A stretch of 64,000 nucleotides of DNA from Candidatus Bathyarchaeota archaeon (GTDB taxonomy: Archaea; Thermoproteota; Bathyarchaeia; Bathyarchaeales; Bathycorpusculaceae), in NCBI GenBank assembly GCA_026014725.1, contig JAOZHV010000044.1, positions 329,572 to 393,571 of the forward strand, read 5' to 3'. Shown here piece after piece: positions 25,574 to 33,592 of the stretch (positions within the stretch are counted from its first letter, which is position 1; every line of letters starts with the position of its first letter). The notes beneath the pieces are model-generated. The model did no database searches, was not told the DNA's origin, and saw only the letters and a program-made list of their open reading frames with translations. A program made the position numbers and the translations under genes.

Positions 25574-27136
25574 ATGAAGGTACTTTTGGTAACAGGAACG
25601 CTTGCAGAGGAAACAGTTAAGCGCTATGCGAAAGAGAGCGCTGTGGAAACAGAAACTGTGGCGTTAAAGATGGCTGTCGCCGCACTACTAACCCCCAAAG
25701 TAATAGCTGATGCGCTTGAAAACATGAAACTATCAGGCTTTAACACGATTTTGGTGCCTGGGCTCGTCAGAGGCGACACCACAGTAATCTCGCAAGCAGT
25801 CGGTATTCCAGCCTTTAAAGGTCCACGGTACGCCGCCGACCTGCCAACAGTTCTTGATTCATTATGCGAAGTTGAGCTTTCAACAACGGTGCCAGCGTGC
25901 GATTTACTGCGGGAAAAACTTCAGCAGAAAGCTCTCGAAGAAATCGAGAAAGTTGAAGCAAACCGCGATGAACTGCTCAAGAACCCGGGCAGCATGCTGA
26001 TTGGCAATGTGGCGGTCGGCAAAGACTTTCCCATGCGTGTACTCGCAGAAATTGTCGATGCTGCATTAATGGATAAGGAAGCCATCCAGCGGACAGCTAA
26101 ACGGTTCGTTGAGGTCGGCGCAGACATCATCGATGTGGGCATGGTTTCAGGCGAGCCCCAGCCAGATTTGGCGAGGTGTATCGTGGGGTGGGTTAAGGAG
26201 GTTGTGGATGTGCCTGTGAGCATTGACACGCTTGACCCAGCCGAGATTAAAGCGGCAGTGGAAGCTGGCGCGGCGCTGGTGCTGAGCGGCGACGCAGGAA
26301 ACATCCAAGAAATCGCGCCTTACATTAGGGATGTGGCGGTTGTTATTATTCCTACCAATCAGCGACAAGGGTACTTTCCAAAAAAAGCACAACAACGTGT
26401 AGAGTTCCTCGAAGAAATAATCACTAAAGCAAAACAGCTCGGCGTAAAGCGTTGCCTTGCCGATTTGATTTTGGAGCCCTCAGACATTCTGGAATCTTTC
26501 ATTGCTTTCAAAGAGTTTGCCCAAAGAAACCCCTCTGTGCCGCTCTTTGTCGGAGTCTCAAACGTAACGGAGCTTTTTGACGCTGACTCGATTGGTCTTA
26601 ACGCTATCTTGGCGAGGTTATCGTCTGAAGTTGGCGGAAGCATCCTTTTGGCAACCGAGAAAAGCACTAAAGCAAAAGGTACCGTGGCAGAGGAAGTGGC
26701 TGCTGCTAAAATGATGTTCTTAGCTAAGCGGCGCGGTTCTGTGCCTAAAGACCTTGGCATCGATTTGTTGGTTCTCAAAGACAAACGCTCGCACGAGGAA
26801 CCTTACGATAAAAAATTAGAAGAAAAGACCAAGGTTATTGTTGCCTCAGAAACCTTGGAGCCTGCCATTTTCGACCCAGCTGGCATGTTCAAAATTTACG
26901 TTGACCGTGAAGAGAAACTTTTAGTCGCAGTTCAATATGCTTCCAAAGAGTTGAATAAACCCTTTAACGTGATCAAGGGTCAAACGGCTGAGAGCGTTTA
27001 TTCTAAAATTGTTGAACTTGGTTTAACATCGAGAATCGATCATGCTGCTTATTTAGGGAGTGAACTAGAAAAAGCAGAAATTGCCTTAAGAACAGGAAAA
27101 GAGTACATTCAGGATGCTTTTCTCTTTAAAAATTAG
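25574..27136 (+). CDS. Dihydropteroate synthase-like protein (TIGR00284/DUF6513 type)
   Basis: 520 residues. The N-terminal ~150 residues are the archaeal-specific domain. The DHPS-like TIM barrel follows, with VGADIIDVGMVSGEP near 178-192, VPVSIDTLDPAEIKAA near 213-228 and FVGVSNVTELF near 326-336. A C-terminal ~110-residue domain ends in KEYIQDAF. This family is thought to join the pterin with the arylamine in tetrahydromethanopterin synthesis. With beta-RFAP synthase directly upstream the pathway assignment is strong. The 3' end overlaps the convergent ECF gene by 11 bases. Confidence 0.85.
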   Translation: MKVLLVTGTLAEETVKRYAKESAVETETVALKMAVAALLTPKVIADALENMKLSGFNTILVPGLVRGDTTVISQAVGIPAFKGPRYAADLPTVLDSLCEVELSTTVPACDLLREKLQQKALEEIEKVEANRDELLKNPGSMLIGNVAVGKDFPMRVLAEIVDAALMDKEAIQRTAKRFVEVGADIIDVGMVSGEPQPDLARCIVGWVKEVVDVPVSIDTLDPAEIKAAVEAGAALVLSGDAGNIQEIAPYIRDVAVVIIPTNQRQGYFPKKAQQRVEFLEEIITKAKQLGVKRCLADLILEPSDILESFIAFKEFAQRNPSVPLFVGVSNVTELFDADSIGLNAILARLSSEVGGSILLATEKSTKAKGTVAEEVAAAKMMFLAKRRGSVPKDLGIDLLVLKDKRSHEEPYDKKLEEKTKVIVASETLEPAIFDPAGMFKIYVDREEKLLVAVQYASKELNKPFNVIKGQTAESVYSKIVELGLTSRIDHAAYLGSELEKAEIALRTGKEYIQDAFLFKN

Positions 27137-27938
27137 TTTTGGGCTCCGATTTGTAATTTGATTCTGGTATTGGTGCAGAGCTTTTTGGGATAAGTGCTGT
27201 TTTTTGAAGCGCTCGGATTAAGGGTATGCCAATCACAACGGCTAGTAGGACAAGCATTAAGCGTTCCCACGGGTAGAGGTAGAAAACTACATTCCAGTTT
27301 AAAGCAAGCGATTCAGGAGTCATCCACTTGTTAACATAAACAAATATGTTTTCATATAAAATGTTGCCCATCAAATGTTGCATCATTGTTCCAATTAATG
27401 CTAATATGGCGAATCCTGAGATGGCCTTGGTTGATTTTAACGTCTGTACCCATTGTGTCGCTTTCAATCCCACTGGTGAAATAAGCAGTACAAGTGCTAC
27501 TATGTGCAACCACGCAAAGGGAACAGTTATGTTAGTGACCCCTAAAGGCACATTTATCAGGTTTACTGTTAACGGGTTAGCAACAAAGCCTATGAGCAAA
27601 ATCACGTTTAATACTACTACTGGTAGCCATTTTCTTCTTACGAGAAATCCCAAAGCAACTGCATTTATGAATCCTGGCAGAAAATCAAGCCCTAAGAATA
27701 CTGGGGCTTTCACAGTCATAGCTGTGAACGTGCCAATTAGAACGCTGGCTCCTCCTATAAATGGCCCCAATATAATTCCGTAAATAGGCGCTAAAATATC
27801 TGAGACTGAGAAGTATGCTCCTGCTACACCTATCATTGGGACAGTTGGTAATGCTCTTAGGACTGCATAGATTGCTCCAAACACTGCTATAATGGCGATT
27901 TGTTTTGTCGTTACTTTTAATTTTATCTTACTTGCCAC
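27126..27938 (-). CDS. ECF transporter S component-like membrane protein
   Basis: 270 residues from GTG 27938. About six to seven membrane helices. KQIAIIAVFGAIYAVLRALP at the N-terminus resembles the small-solute-binding S components of energy-coupling factor transporters. VSDILAPIYGIILGPFIGG is the typical helix-loop. A TATA element on the minus strand (TTTTATAG, 27990-27983) predicts transcription from ~27960, so the longer frame from TTG 28007 is unlikely. The substrate is unknown; a vitamin or queuosine precursor are typical options. It overlaps the DHPS-like gene end to end by 11 bases. Confidence 0.75.
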   Translation of the reverse strand: MASKIKLKVTTKQIAIIAVFGAIYAVLRALPTVPMIGVAGAYFSVSDILAPIYGIILGPFIGGASVLIGTFTAMTVKAPVFLGLDFLPGFINAVALGFLVRRKWLPVVVLNVILLIGFVANPLTVNLINVPLGVTNITVPFAWLHIVALVLLISPVGLKATQWVQTLKSTKAISGFAILALIGTMMQHLMGNILYENIFVYVNKWMTPESLALNWNVVFYLYPWERLMLVLLAVVIGIPLIRALQKTALIPKSSAPIPESNYKSEPKTNF

Positions 27939-28178
27939 CTTGAAATTTTTTGCATCGCTATGTAATTTTTTACACTGCACTGCTATAAAAGATTTTCCGA
28001 GAAACAAGCGCCAAGTAAATTCCGCTACATTTTTAACATGTAAATGTATATTTTGTCAAGTTTAAAAGCATGGGAAAAATGCGCTTATAAGTCGGCTGTT
28101 TTTAAGCTTATTTTTATTATAGCACCTGTTTTTAGGATATTTTATGTGTTGTGACAGAATAGTTAGCCTTTAGTAAAT

Positions 28179-28190
28179 TTTAAATATAAA
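28179..28190 (+). promoter_or_regulatory. Strong TATA box of the Lys-rich mini-gene
   Basis: TTTAAATATAAA is near consensus. The start expected about 26 bases downstream (~28210) leaves a 12-14 base leader that begins with the GAGGT SD of the mini-gene. Confidence 0.6.
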
Positions 28191-28222
28191 ACGACCTTAA
28201 TTGTACCATTGAGGTCAGTATC

Positions 28223-28273
28223 GTGGCAAAAGGAGCCAAAAAGACAGCTAAAAAGGCTAAAAAGAAGAAATAA
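28223..28273 (+). CDS. Lys/Ala-rich 16-residue mini-protein
   Basis: GTG start, 16 codons, TAA stop: the peptide MAKGAKKTAKKAKKKK is 10 Lys in 16 residues. It has full gene signals: strong TATA box (28179-28190), SD GAGGT at 28211-28215 with a 7-base spacer, and after the stop a hairpin (AAGG 28272-28275 with CCTT 28279-28282) and a T-rich run (28301-28312). The composition is like the basic tails of histones and of H1-like proteins. A role in nucleic-acid compaction is inferred. It lies in a 434-base gap between the ECF and pyrD genes. Confidence 0.6.
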   Translation: MAKGAKKTAKKAKKKK

Positions 28274-28312
28274 GGCGCCCTTGAGGTTGCCTTCCCCTCA
28301 TTTTTCTTTTTT
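28272..28312 (+). terminator. Hairpins followed by T-rich tract
   Basis: AAGG/CCTT (28272-28282) and GAGG/CCTC (28283-28286, 28296-28299) stems precede a T-rich run at 28301-28312 directly after the mini-gene stop. Oligo-T alone is enough for archaeal termination. Confidence 0.55.
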
Positions 28313-28441
28313 ACATCTACAGATGCGCTTTTTGTTTGCACCATGGAGGAAGTAGACAGGAAAAACGCTAAGTTTATGGGTGCCTTGATGGTGTGGCTTG
28401 TTTAAACGAAGCTTTATCTTTTGGCAGTATTTTAGAATAGG

Positions 28442-29380
28442 GTGAACGGTGAAGTTGGTTTGGAAAGCAGTCTGTTAAGCACGGTTTTTGCTGGGTTGAT
28501 GCTCAAAAATCCCACTATGCTGGCGTCGGGGGTTTTGGGGTATTCAACTGAGTCGCTACAACGTGTCGTGCGTGGTGGCGCAGGCGCGGTAGTAACAAAG
28601 TCTGTGGGAATTGAACCACGAATCGGCTATGCAAACCCGACGGTGGTGCAGGCTGAGTCAGGCTTGATTAACGCGATGGGCTTGCCTAATCCGGGAATTA
28701 ATGTTTATTCTGAGGAGATTAGGTTCTGCAAGACGGTTCTGAAAGTTCCACTTATCGTTAGCGTTTTTGGTTACTCGGCAGAAGAGTACGCAACTGTAGC
28801 AAAGAAAGCTGTTGAAGCAGGCGCTGATGCAGTGGAGCTCAACGTATCTTGCCCGCATGTTAAGCAAACTGGCGCTGAAATAGGTCAGAACCCAAAGATA
28901 CTCTCAGAAGTTGTTGAAAAAGCGAAAGCAGCAATAAACAAACCCCTAATCGTAAAGTTATCACCCAACGTTGCAGATATTTCGGTTTTGGCGCAGGCAG
29001 CAGTTCAAGCAGGAGCAGACGCCCTGACAGCTGTAAACACGCTAAAAGCCATGGCAATTGACAGCGACACTATGCTTCCCATCTTAAGCAACCTAAAAGG
29101 CGGCTTGTCAGGTCCAGCAATCAAACCCGTGGCGTTGCGGTGTGTTTGGGACATCGCCGAAGCGTTGAACGTGCCAATCATCGGTTGTGGTGGAGTAACA
29201 GATTGGCGTGACGCCGTAGAATTCTTCTTAGCGGGCGCTTGTGCAGTGCAGGTTGGCACGGCTGTTGCGTTTGAGGACACAGATGTTTTCCAAGCCATCA
29301 ATAAAGGAGTAGAAACGTACTTGAGAAGAAAAAATTATAGGAGTGTAAGAGACATTGTCGGGCTCGCTCACCGCAAGTAA
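28442..29380 (+). CDS. pyrD: Dihydroorotate dehydrogenase, catalytic subunit (class 1B)
   Basis: 312 residues. The FMN-binding TIM barrel shows PTMLASGVLGYS near 25-36, NAMGLPNPG near 77-85, VELNVSCPHVKQ near 136-147 with the catalytic Cys of class 1 enzymes, VKLSPNVADI, and GCGGVTDWRDAVEFFLAGA. It oxidises dihydroorotate to orotate in pyrimidine synthesis. The stop overlaps pyrK by 26 bases, as expected for the heteromeric NAD-linked class 1B enzyme. A GCTTTATC element 25-30 bases before GTG 28442 suggests a leaderless or short-leader transcript. Confidence 0.92.
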   Translation: MNGEVGLESSLLSTVFAGLMLKNPTMLASGVLGYSTESLQRVVRGGAGAVVTKSVGIEPRIGYANPTVVQAESGLINAMGLPNPGINVYSEEIRFCKTVLKVPLIVSVFGYSAEEYATVAKKAVEAGADAVELNVSCPHVKQTGAEIGQNPKILSEVVEKAKAAINKPLIVKLSPNVADISVLAQAAVQAGADALTAVNTLKAMAIDSDTMLPILSNLKGGLSGPAIKPVALRCVWDIAEALNVPIIGCGGVTDWRDAVEFFLAGACAVQVGTAVAFEDTDVFQAINKGVETYLRRKNYRSVRDIVGLAHRK

Positions 29381-30173
29381 CACGTTAAGAACAACAACAA
29401 TTGTGCAAATCAAAGATGAAAGCCCAACCGTAAAGACTTTCGTGCTACCTGACCGTTTATGCTGTAAAGCCAAGCCAGGCCAGTTTTTGATGCTCTGGAT
29501 TCCAGGAATCGACGAGATTCCTCTGAGCATTCTGGATGCTTCAAACGGGTTAGTTTCTGTTTCAGTTAAGGCTGTTGGGGATGCAACTAGGCACATGCAT
29601 GAGTTGGAGGCTAGCGCAACCGTGGGCGTTCGTGGACCCTTTGGAACCAGTTTTACTTTAAGCCGCGGCAAAGTTCTGCTTGTTGGCGGAGGAACAGGGA
29701 CAGCGCCTTTACTGTTTTTGGCTCGGCAATTAGCAGAGAAGACGGAGCGGCTCTCGTTTGTTGAAGGCGCCAAGACAAAAGATGAGTTACTGTTTGTGCG
29801 TGAACTTGGCGACATATGCAAAGAGAAAAACCTCATAACCACCACAGAGGACGGCACCGCGGGATTACAGTGCTTAGTAACTGAACCGCTGGCTAATTTG
29901 CTGGACAGAGAAAAGTTTGACATGATATACACATGCGGCCCAGAAGTTATGGTGAAGAAAATTTTTGAAATGACTGAAGCACGCAAGCTGCCTCTGGAGG
30001 CAAGTTTAGAGAGGCTTATGCGGTGCGGTATTGGCTTGTGCGGAAGCTGTGTAATTGGCAAGTACCGTGTCTGCCATGATGGCCCAGTGTTTACTGCCGC
30101 TCAGTTGCGCGAAGTTAAGGAAGAGCTTGGCATTTCAAAACTTGGATTTGATGGCTCAAGGATTCCTGTTTAG
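29355..30173 (+). CDS. pyrK: Dihydroorotate dehydrogenase electron-transfer subunit
   Basis: 272 residues, FAD/NAD reductase fold plus a 2Fe-2S centre. The FAD site (GQFLMLWIPG, then EIPLSI) and a GPFGTSFTL loop with GGGTGTAPLLFLAR for NAD are visible. The C-terminal cluster motif is MRCGIGLCGSCVIG followed by VCHDGPVF, giving four Cys. It passes electrons from PyrD to NAD. The gene overlaps pyrD by 26 bases and is 2 bases from the next ORF, so the three form an operon. TTG start. Confidence 0.92.
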   Translation: MSGSLTASNTLRTTTIVQIKDESPTVKTFVLPDRLCCKAKPGQFLMLWIPGIDEIPLSILDASNGLVSVSVKAVGDATRHMHELEASATVGVRGPFGTSFTLSRGKVLLVGGGTGTAPLLFLARQLAEKTERLSFVEGAKTKDELLFVRELGDICKEKNLITTTEDGTAGLQCLVTEPLANLLDREKFDMIYTCGPEVMVKKIFEMTEARKLPLEASLERLMRCGIGLCGSCVIGKYRVCHDGPVFTAAQLREVKEELGISKLGFDGSRIPV

Positions 30174-30175
30174 AC

Positions 30176-30460
30176 ATGATGCCAGAGACTGACTTAGAAG
30201 CAACCGTTAACAAAGCCATAGTGTTCTACAATCGTCTGCGACCAGCAGAAATTGCCGTCAAACTCGTAGTTTTCGCCCCGCCCCTGCTCACCGTTTCCTT
30301 TACAGGTGGCTTTTGCTACGGTTGCGGCATACATGACTACGTCGAAAGCTTCGCTAACCACTTCAAAATGCTGACAGAAAAGTATGTGTTGAAAGCTGAC
30401 AAAACAAGAGAAATAGACCCAAGAACATTCGAAGCGGACTACACTATAAAATCAAAATAA
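30176..30460 (+). CDS. Small conserved-looking protein in the pyrDK operon
   Basis: 94 residues, starting 2 bases after pyrK (ATG 30176, or ATG 30179). It has a central FTGGFCYGCGIHDYVESF segment with two Cys (about 43-60) and mixed alpha/beta character, with no signal peptide or membrane helix. I do not recognise the family. Its place suggests a link to the dihydroorotate dehydrogenase complex or its Fe-S centre, which is inference only. Confidence 0.7.
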   Translation: MMPETDLEATVNKAIVFYNRLRPAEIAVKLVVFAPPLLTVSFTGGFCYGCGIHDYVESFANHFKMLTEKYVLKADKTREIDPRTFEADYTIKSK

Positions 30461-30628
30461 CATTCCCTGTTTGTTTTAATGACAGCCTTCGTAGTAACAA
30501 CTAAAATATGCAGTCAAATAAACTGAAATTAATCAAATTAAAAATACTTTTTCCGAAGTTTATTTAAAGAAAACATAACAATACCTTTCATAACAGGCAG
30601 AACCACCAACACAAAGGAGAAAACATCA

Positions 30629-31681
30629 ATGAACAATAAATTGTTAACAATTTTTCTAATCATACTCCTATCATTTTCAACTTTAGCTCTCATAACTGCA
30701 ACGACGCAATGCCCAAAATGCAATGGAACAGGAATCATAACTTGCCCAAACTGTAACGGTACTGGCAAAACAACAACTCAAAGTTACGGAGACTGCCAAC
30801 ATTGCAACGCAACAGGCATCCTCAAACCAACCGTCCTGTTTAGAGGTAAAGACGCAGAGCAACGCGAGCAAGCAACATTTATCACAGGACAATTTGAAAA
30901 CCAAGAAACCATCGAAGCCAAAGGAATAGTCACTGCAACCATCTCGGGACACAGTGGTACTTCAGAAAAAATCACTTTCCCGCCAAAAGAAAAAATCAGC
31001 GTAACCATCAAAATAGAGTTCTATGGAGGATACACAAAAATGCAGCTACTCAACTATGCAGCCATAGCCGTAACTCAAGTCGACGAAGTCACATGTCCAT
31101 ACTGCGACGGCACAGGAGTTGCTATCCAAACAACAGAAACATGCCCAGAATGCGACGGTACAGGAGAAATCGAGTGCCCAACCTGTGATGGAAAAGGCTA
31201 CGTTGACAAGGCATCCGATTTAGAAGAGCAAGATGCGAGCGGTATCCCATTAGCGGCTATTGCCGCTGGCGTCGGTGTGGCAGTTATTGCTGGAGCAGGT
31301 GCAACAACATTCTTCCTAATGAAAAGCAGACGAGTAAACGAGAAAAGTTTGCGAAGACTTTCATCACGTGAATTTAACGATTGGGTCTTAGCCAAGCTTA
31401 ACGGCAGACCGCCCACAGCAAGGGACACAGCTATGGGAATAGACGGCTACACCAGTGGAGGAGAACCAGTTTTGATTAAGCAATCAGACGGCGTTGGAAT
31501 GAGCGTGATTGACTCCTTTGCAGCTGCATTGGCTAGGAATCGTGCAAGAGGCGGAACGATTGTGGCTTTCAGTTTTGGCGATGATGCCGTTAGAGGAAAA
31601 GTAAGAGCTAAAATGAATTATCGCCTAGAAATTGAAATGTTAACCGTTAAGGAACTGATTGAAGGCAACAGGCGTTTTTGA
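30629..31681 (+). CDS. Membrane protein joining six DnaJ-type zinc motifs outside to an Mrr-like nuclease-fold domain inside
   Basis: 350 residues. Signal peptide 1-24; CxxCxGxG-type motifs at 28, 39, 56, 156, 172 and 183, arranged as two groups of three around a ~90-residue beta domain; membrane helix about 206-231; then a cytosolic domain. That domain has GIDGYTSGG at 270-278, VLIKQSDGVG at 281-290, VIDSFAAALARNRARGG at 293-309 and TIVAFSFGDDA at 310-320. It resembles the Mrr-like/PD-(D/E)xK segment of restriction and DNA-methyltransferase proteins, with Asp272 and Lys284 as the candidate catalytic pair. DnaJ itself has four such zinc motifs. ATG start with AAAGGAG upstream. Function unknown. 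Confidence 0.75.
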   Translation: MNNKLLTIFLIILLSFSTLALITATTQCPKCNGTGIITCPNCNGTGKTTTQSYGDCQHCNATGILKPTVLFRGKDAEQREQATFITGQFENQETIEAKGIVTATISGHSGTSEKITFPPKEKISVTIKIEFYGGYTKMQLLNYAAIAVTQVDEVTCPYCDGTGVAIQTTETCPECDGTGEIECPTCDGKGYVDKASDLEEQDASGIPLAAIAAGVGVAVIAGAGATTFFLMKSRRVNEKSLRRLSSREFNDWVLAKLNGRPPTARDTAMGIDGYTSGGEPVLIKQSDGVGMSVIDSFAAALARNRARGGTIVAFSFGDDAVRGKVRAKMNYRLEIEMLTVKELIEGNRRF

Positions 31682-31728
31682 TTAAAGGCATTGGCAGTCA
31701 ACAGATAGATGCTTCGCGTGCTCGTGAA

Positions 31729-32724
31729 CTAAATGGGTGGCTTGGCTATTTTTTTGTTGTTTAAAGTTTTCATCCATTGTTTAAACTCGTTTGATGGCGG
31801 CTGTTCTCTGTAGATTTGTTTACGATGGGATTCTAGAAAATTGTTTTCCTTACCTGCGTATTCTGCTGCAGTCACGATGCGGTGCTCGAACTTTGCAGCT
31901 TTTAAAAATACGCTTTCCATCTTTTGCTTCCAAAACTCGTCTCGAAGGGCATGATGCTCCAAAATTATCATTGGCACTTTTTCTACAATTTTTTCTAGGT
32001 TGTGAAGGCCAAACCCCAGTTGCGCCATGTCAACGCGGAAACCGCCAAGATAAAGTGGTGGTCCACCCAGCATAATTAATGTGGGGTGCGCAGCTAAAAT
32101 AAGCTCCAGCGTACGAGTGGACATTGGTCCTTGAACATCAGGCGCGAACATGAACCGTTCATCATCGTACTCAACAACAGTCATAATTACCCAACCTAAC
32201 ATTGAATCTTCAGACCCGTGAGCGACAGCCTCAGAAAAACACAGCCTTGTTTTTCCGTAAGTGAAAGTTTTGCCGTCTGCTGATTCCAGCGTTTTGGCAT
32301 GTTTACCGCCTGTTTTTTGGAACATCCATGCACGCTGTCTTTGGCTGGCGTTTATGTTTTCTTTCGGGTCTTTAATGAGTACGATTTTGTGTTGATAGAT
32401 TTGGCGTGCGGTTTCTGTTTCCTCTGTCCAGTTGACAACCCAGTCCTCAAATGAAGGCGTGTGATGGTCAAAATGGTAATGGCTAATCGTAGTGACAGTA
32501 GCTTTGTCGGCGGCTTCCGCGATGGTTCGGCGCAAGCGACTGATGGTTTGGAACTCGATGGGGTGCGGGGGCAAGTTAAAGCGGTATGGACATAATGAAA
32601 TCCCGGCGTCCAAAAGTACTGTAACGTCGGGAGTTTGCACCAGCGTGCACATAGATCGGACGCCCAAGCTTTCTGCCGCTAATGGAGTAATCGCGATTTT
32701 ATGTTGTGAATTGTTTTTTTGCAT
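31729..32724 (-). CDS. Metallo-beta-lactamase-fold hydrolase, UPF0282-like
   Basis: 331 residues. The MBL metal motif is present as TISHYHFDHHTPSFEDW (HxHxDH form near residues 80-86), preceded by VTVLLDAGISL. VAHGSEDSMLGWVIM and MLGGPPLYLGGF later match the metal site and the UPF0282 archaeal family. The family is conserved in archaea but its substrate is not known. ATG start. It is divergent from msrA. Confidence 0.85.
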   Translation of the reverse strand: MQKNNSQHKIAITPLAAESLGVRSMCTLVQTPDVTVLLDAGISLCPYRFNLPPHPIEFQTISRLRRTIAEAADKATVTTISHYHFDHHTPSFEDWVVNWTEETETARQIYQHKIVLIKDPKENINASQRQRAWMFQKTGGKHAKTLESADGKTFTYGKTRLCFSEAVAHGSEDSMLGWVIMTVVEYDDERFMFAPDVQGPMSTRTLELILAAHPTLIMLGGPPLYLGGFRVDMAQLGFGLHNLEKIVEKVPMIILEHHALRDEFWKQKMESVFLKAAKFEHRIVTAAEYAGKENNFLESHRKQIYREQPPSNEFKQWMKTLNNKKIAKPPI

Positions 32725-32858
32725 GTTTGGCCCCGAGGTTTGCTACAAGGCTAATTGTTTGGAAACTTAAAATGTTTCTTAGGGCAATGTTGTTATGCCA
32801 TCACATACAGAAACTGTTAAGTTCTAAGTGCTCGCAGTCTTTTTTAGGAGAGGCTTTT

Positions 32859-33425
32859 ATGAGTCAGCAAAAAGGTAGAGAAAAAACTTTGGAGATCGCG
32901 ACGTTAGCCGGCGGTTGTTTTTGGTGCACTGAAGCTGCCTTTAGCATTATTAAAGGTGTAGTGCGAGTTGAGCCTGGCTACACTGGCGGTAACGTTGCGA
33001 ACCCGACATATGAGCAGGTTTCTTCAGGTGTGACAGGGCACGCTGAGGCTGCTCAAATTTATTTTGACCCAAAAGTTATCAGTTACAAAGAGATATTGGA
33101 GATATTTTTTTCTATGCATGATCCGACTTCGCTGAATCGGCAAGGTGCTGATGTAGGCACGCAGTATCGGTCTGCGATTTTTTATAATGATGAAGAGCAG
33201 AAGGTTATTGCCGAAAAGTTGATTGATGAGCTGAACAAGGAAGGAATTTGGGACAAGCCCATCGTTACAAGTGTTGAGCCGCTAAAAAAGTTCTATCCAG
33301 CAGAGACTTATCATAAAGATTACTACAAAAAGCATCCACGGGAACCATACTGTATGGCAGTGATTGCGCCTAAACTTGCCAAACTTCAGGCGCGGTTTGT
33401 AGACAAAATCAAGCCGCCATCGTAA
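32859..33425 (+). CDS. msrA: Peptide-methionine (S)-S-oxide reductase
   Basis: 188 residues. The catalytic GGCFWCTEA motif lies near residues 17-25, and the signature continues with VEPGYTGGNVANPTYEQV, GHAEAAQIYFDPK and QYRSAIFY. It repairs oxidised methionine. I placed the start at ATG 32859 because GGAGAGG (32847-32852) is spaced correctly before it; a frame reaching 32706 has no protein-like extension. With rubrerythrin elsewhere in the window it suggests transient oxygen exposure of an anaerobe. Confidence 0.93.
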   Translation: MSQQKGREKTLEIATLAGGCFWCTEAAFSIIKGVVRVEPGYTGGNVANPTYEQVSSGVTGHAEAAQIYFDPKVISYKEILEIFFSMHDPTSLNRQGADVGTQYRSAIFYNDEEQKVIAEKLIDELNKEGIWDKPIVTSVEPLKKFYPAETYHKDYYKKHPREPYCMAVIAPKLAKLQARFVDKIKPPS

Positions 33426-33548
33426 AGTTAAACTGCCATTTCGCTGGACGCCCTAATTGATGCTTGGTTTGAGAAAGCGCCAGTAGTGACCTACCCCTAT
33501 AGGTTTCTGCATAGATTAACTATTAGGATTCAAATATGTTGGCGTTAA

Positions 33549-33562
33549 CTTTAATATTAAAG
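33549..33562. promoter_or_regulatory. 14-bp palindrome over the mch TATA region
   Basis: CTTTAATATTAAAG is a perfect palindrome 31 bases before ATG 33593 and contains a TATA-like TTTAATAT. It could be both TATA element and operator. A GGTGA SD follows at 33581-33585. Confidence 0.45.
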
Positions 33563-33592
33563 CAGGTCAAGTAACGTTAAGGTGAAATCTTC

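Noticed and set aside
28343..28405. 20-codon ATG frame downstream of the Lys-rich mini-gene
   Set aside because: No Shine-Dalgarno and no distinctive composition; too short to support.
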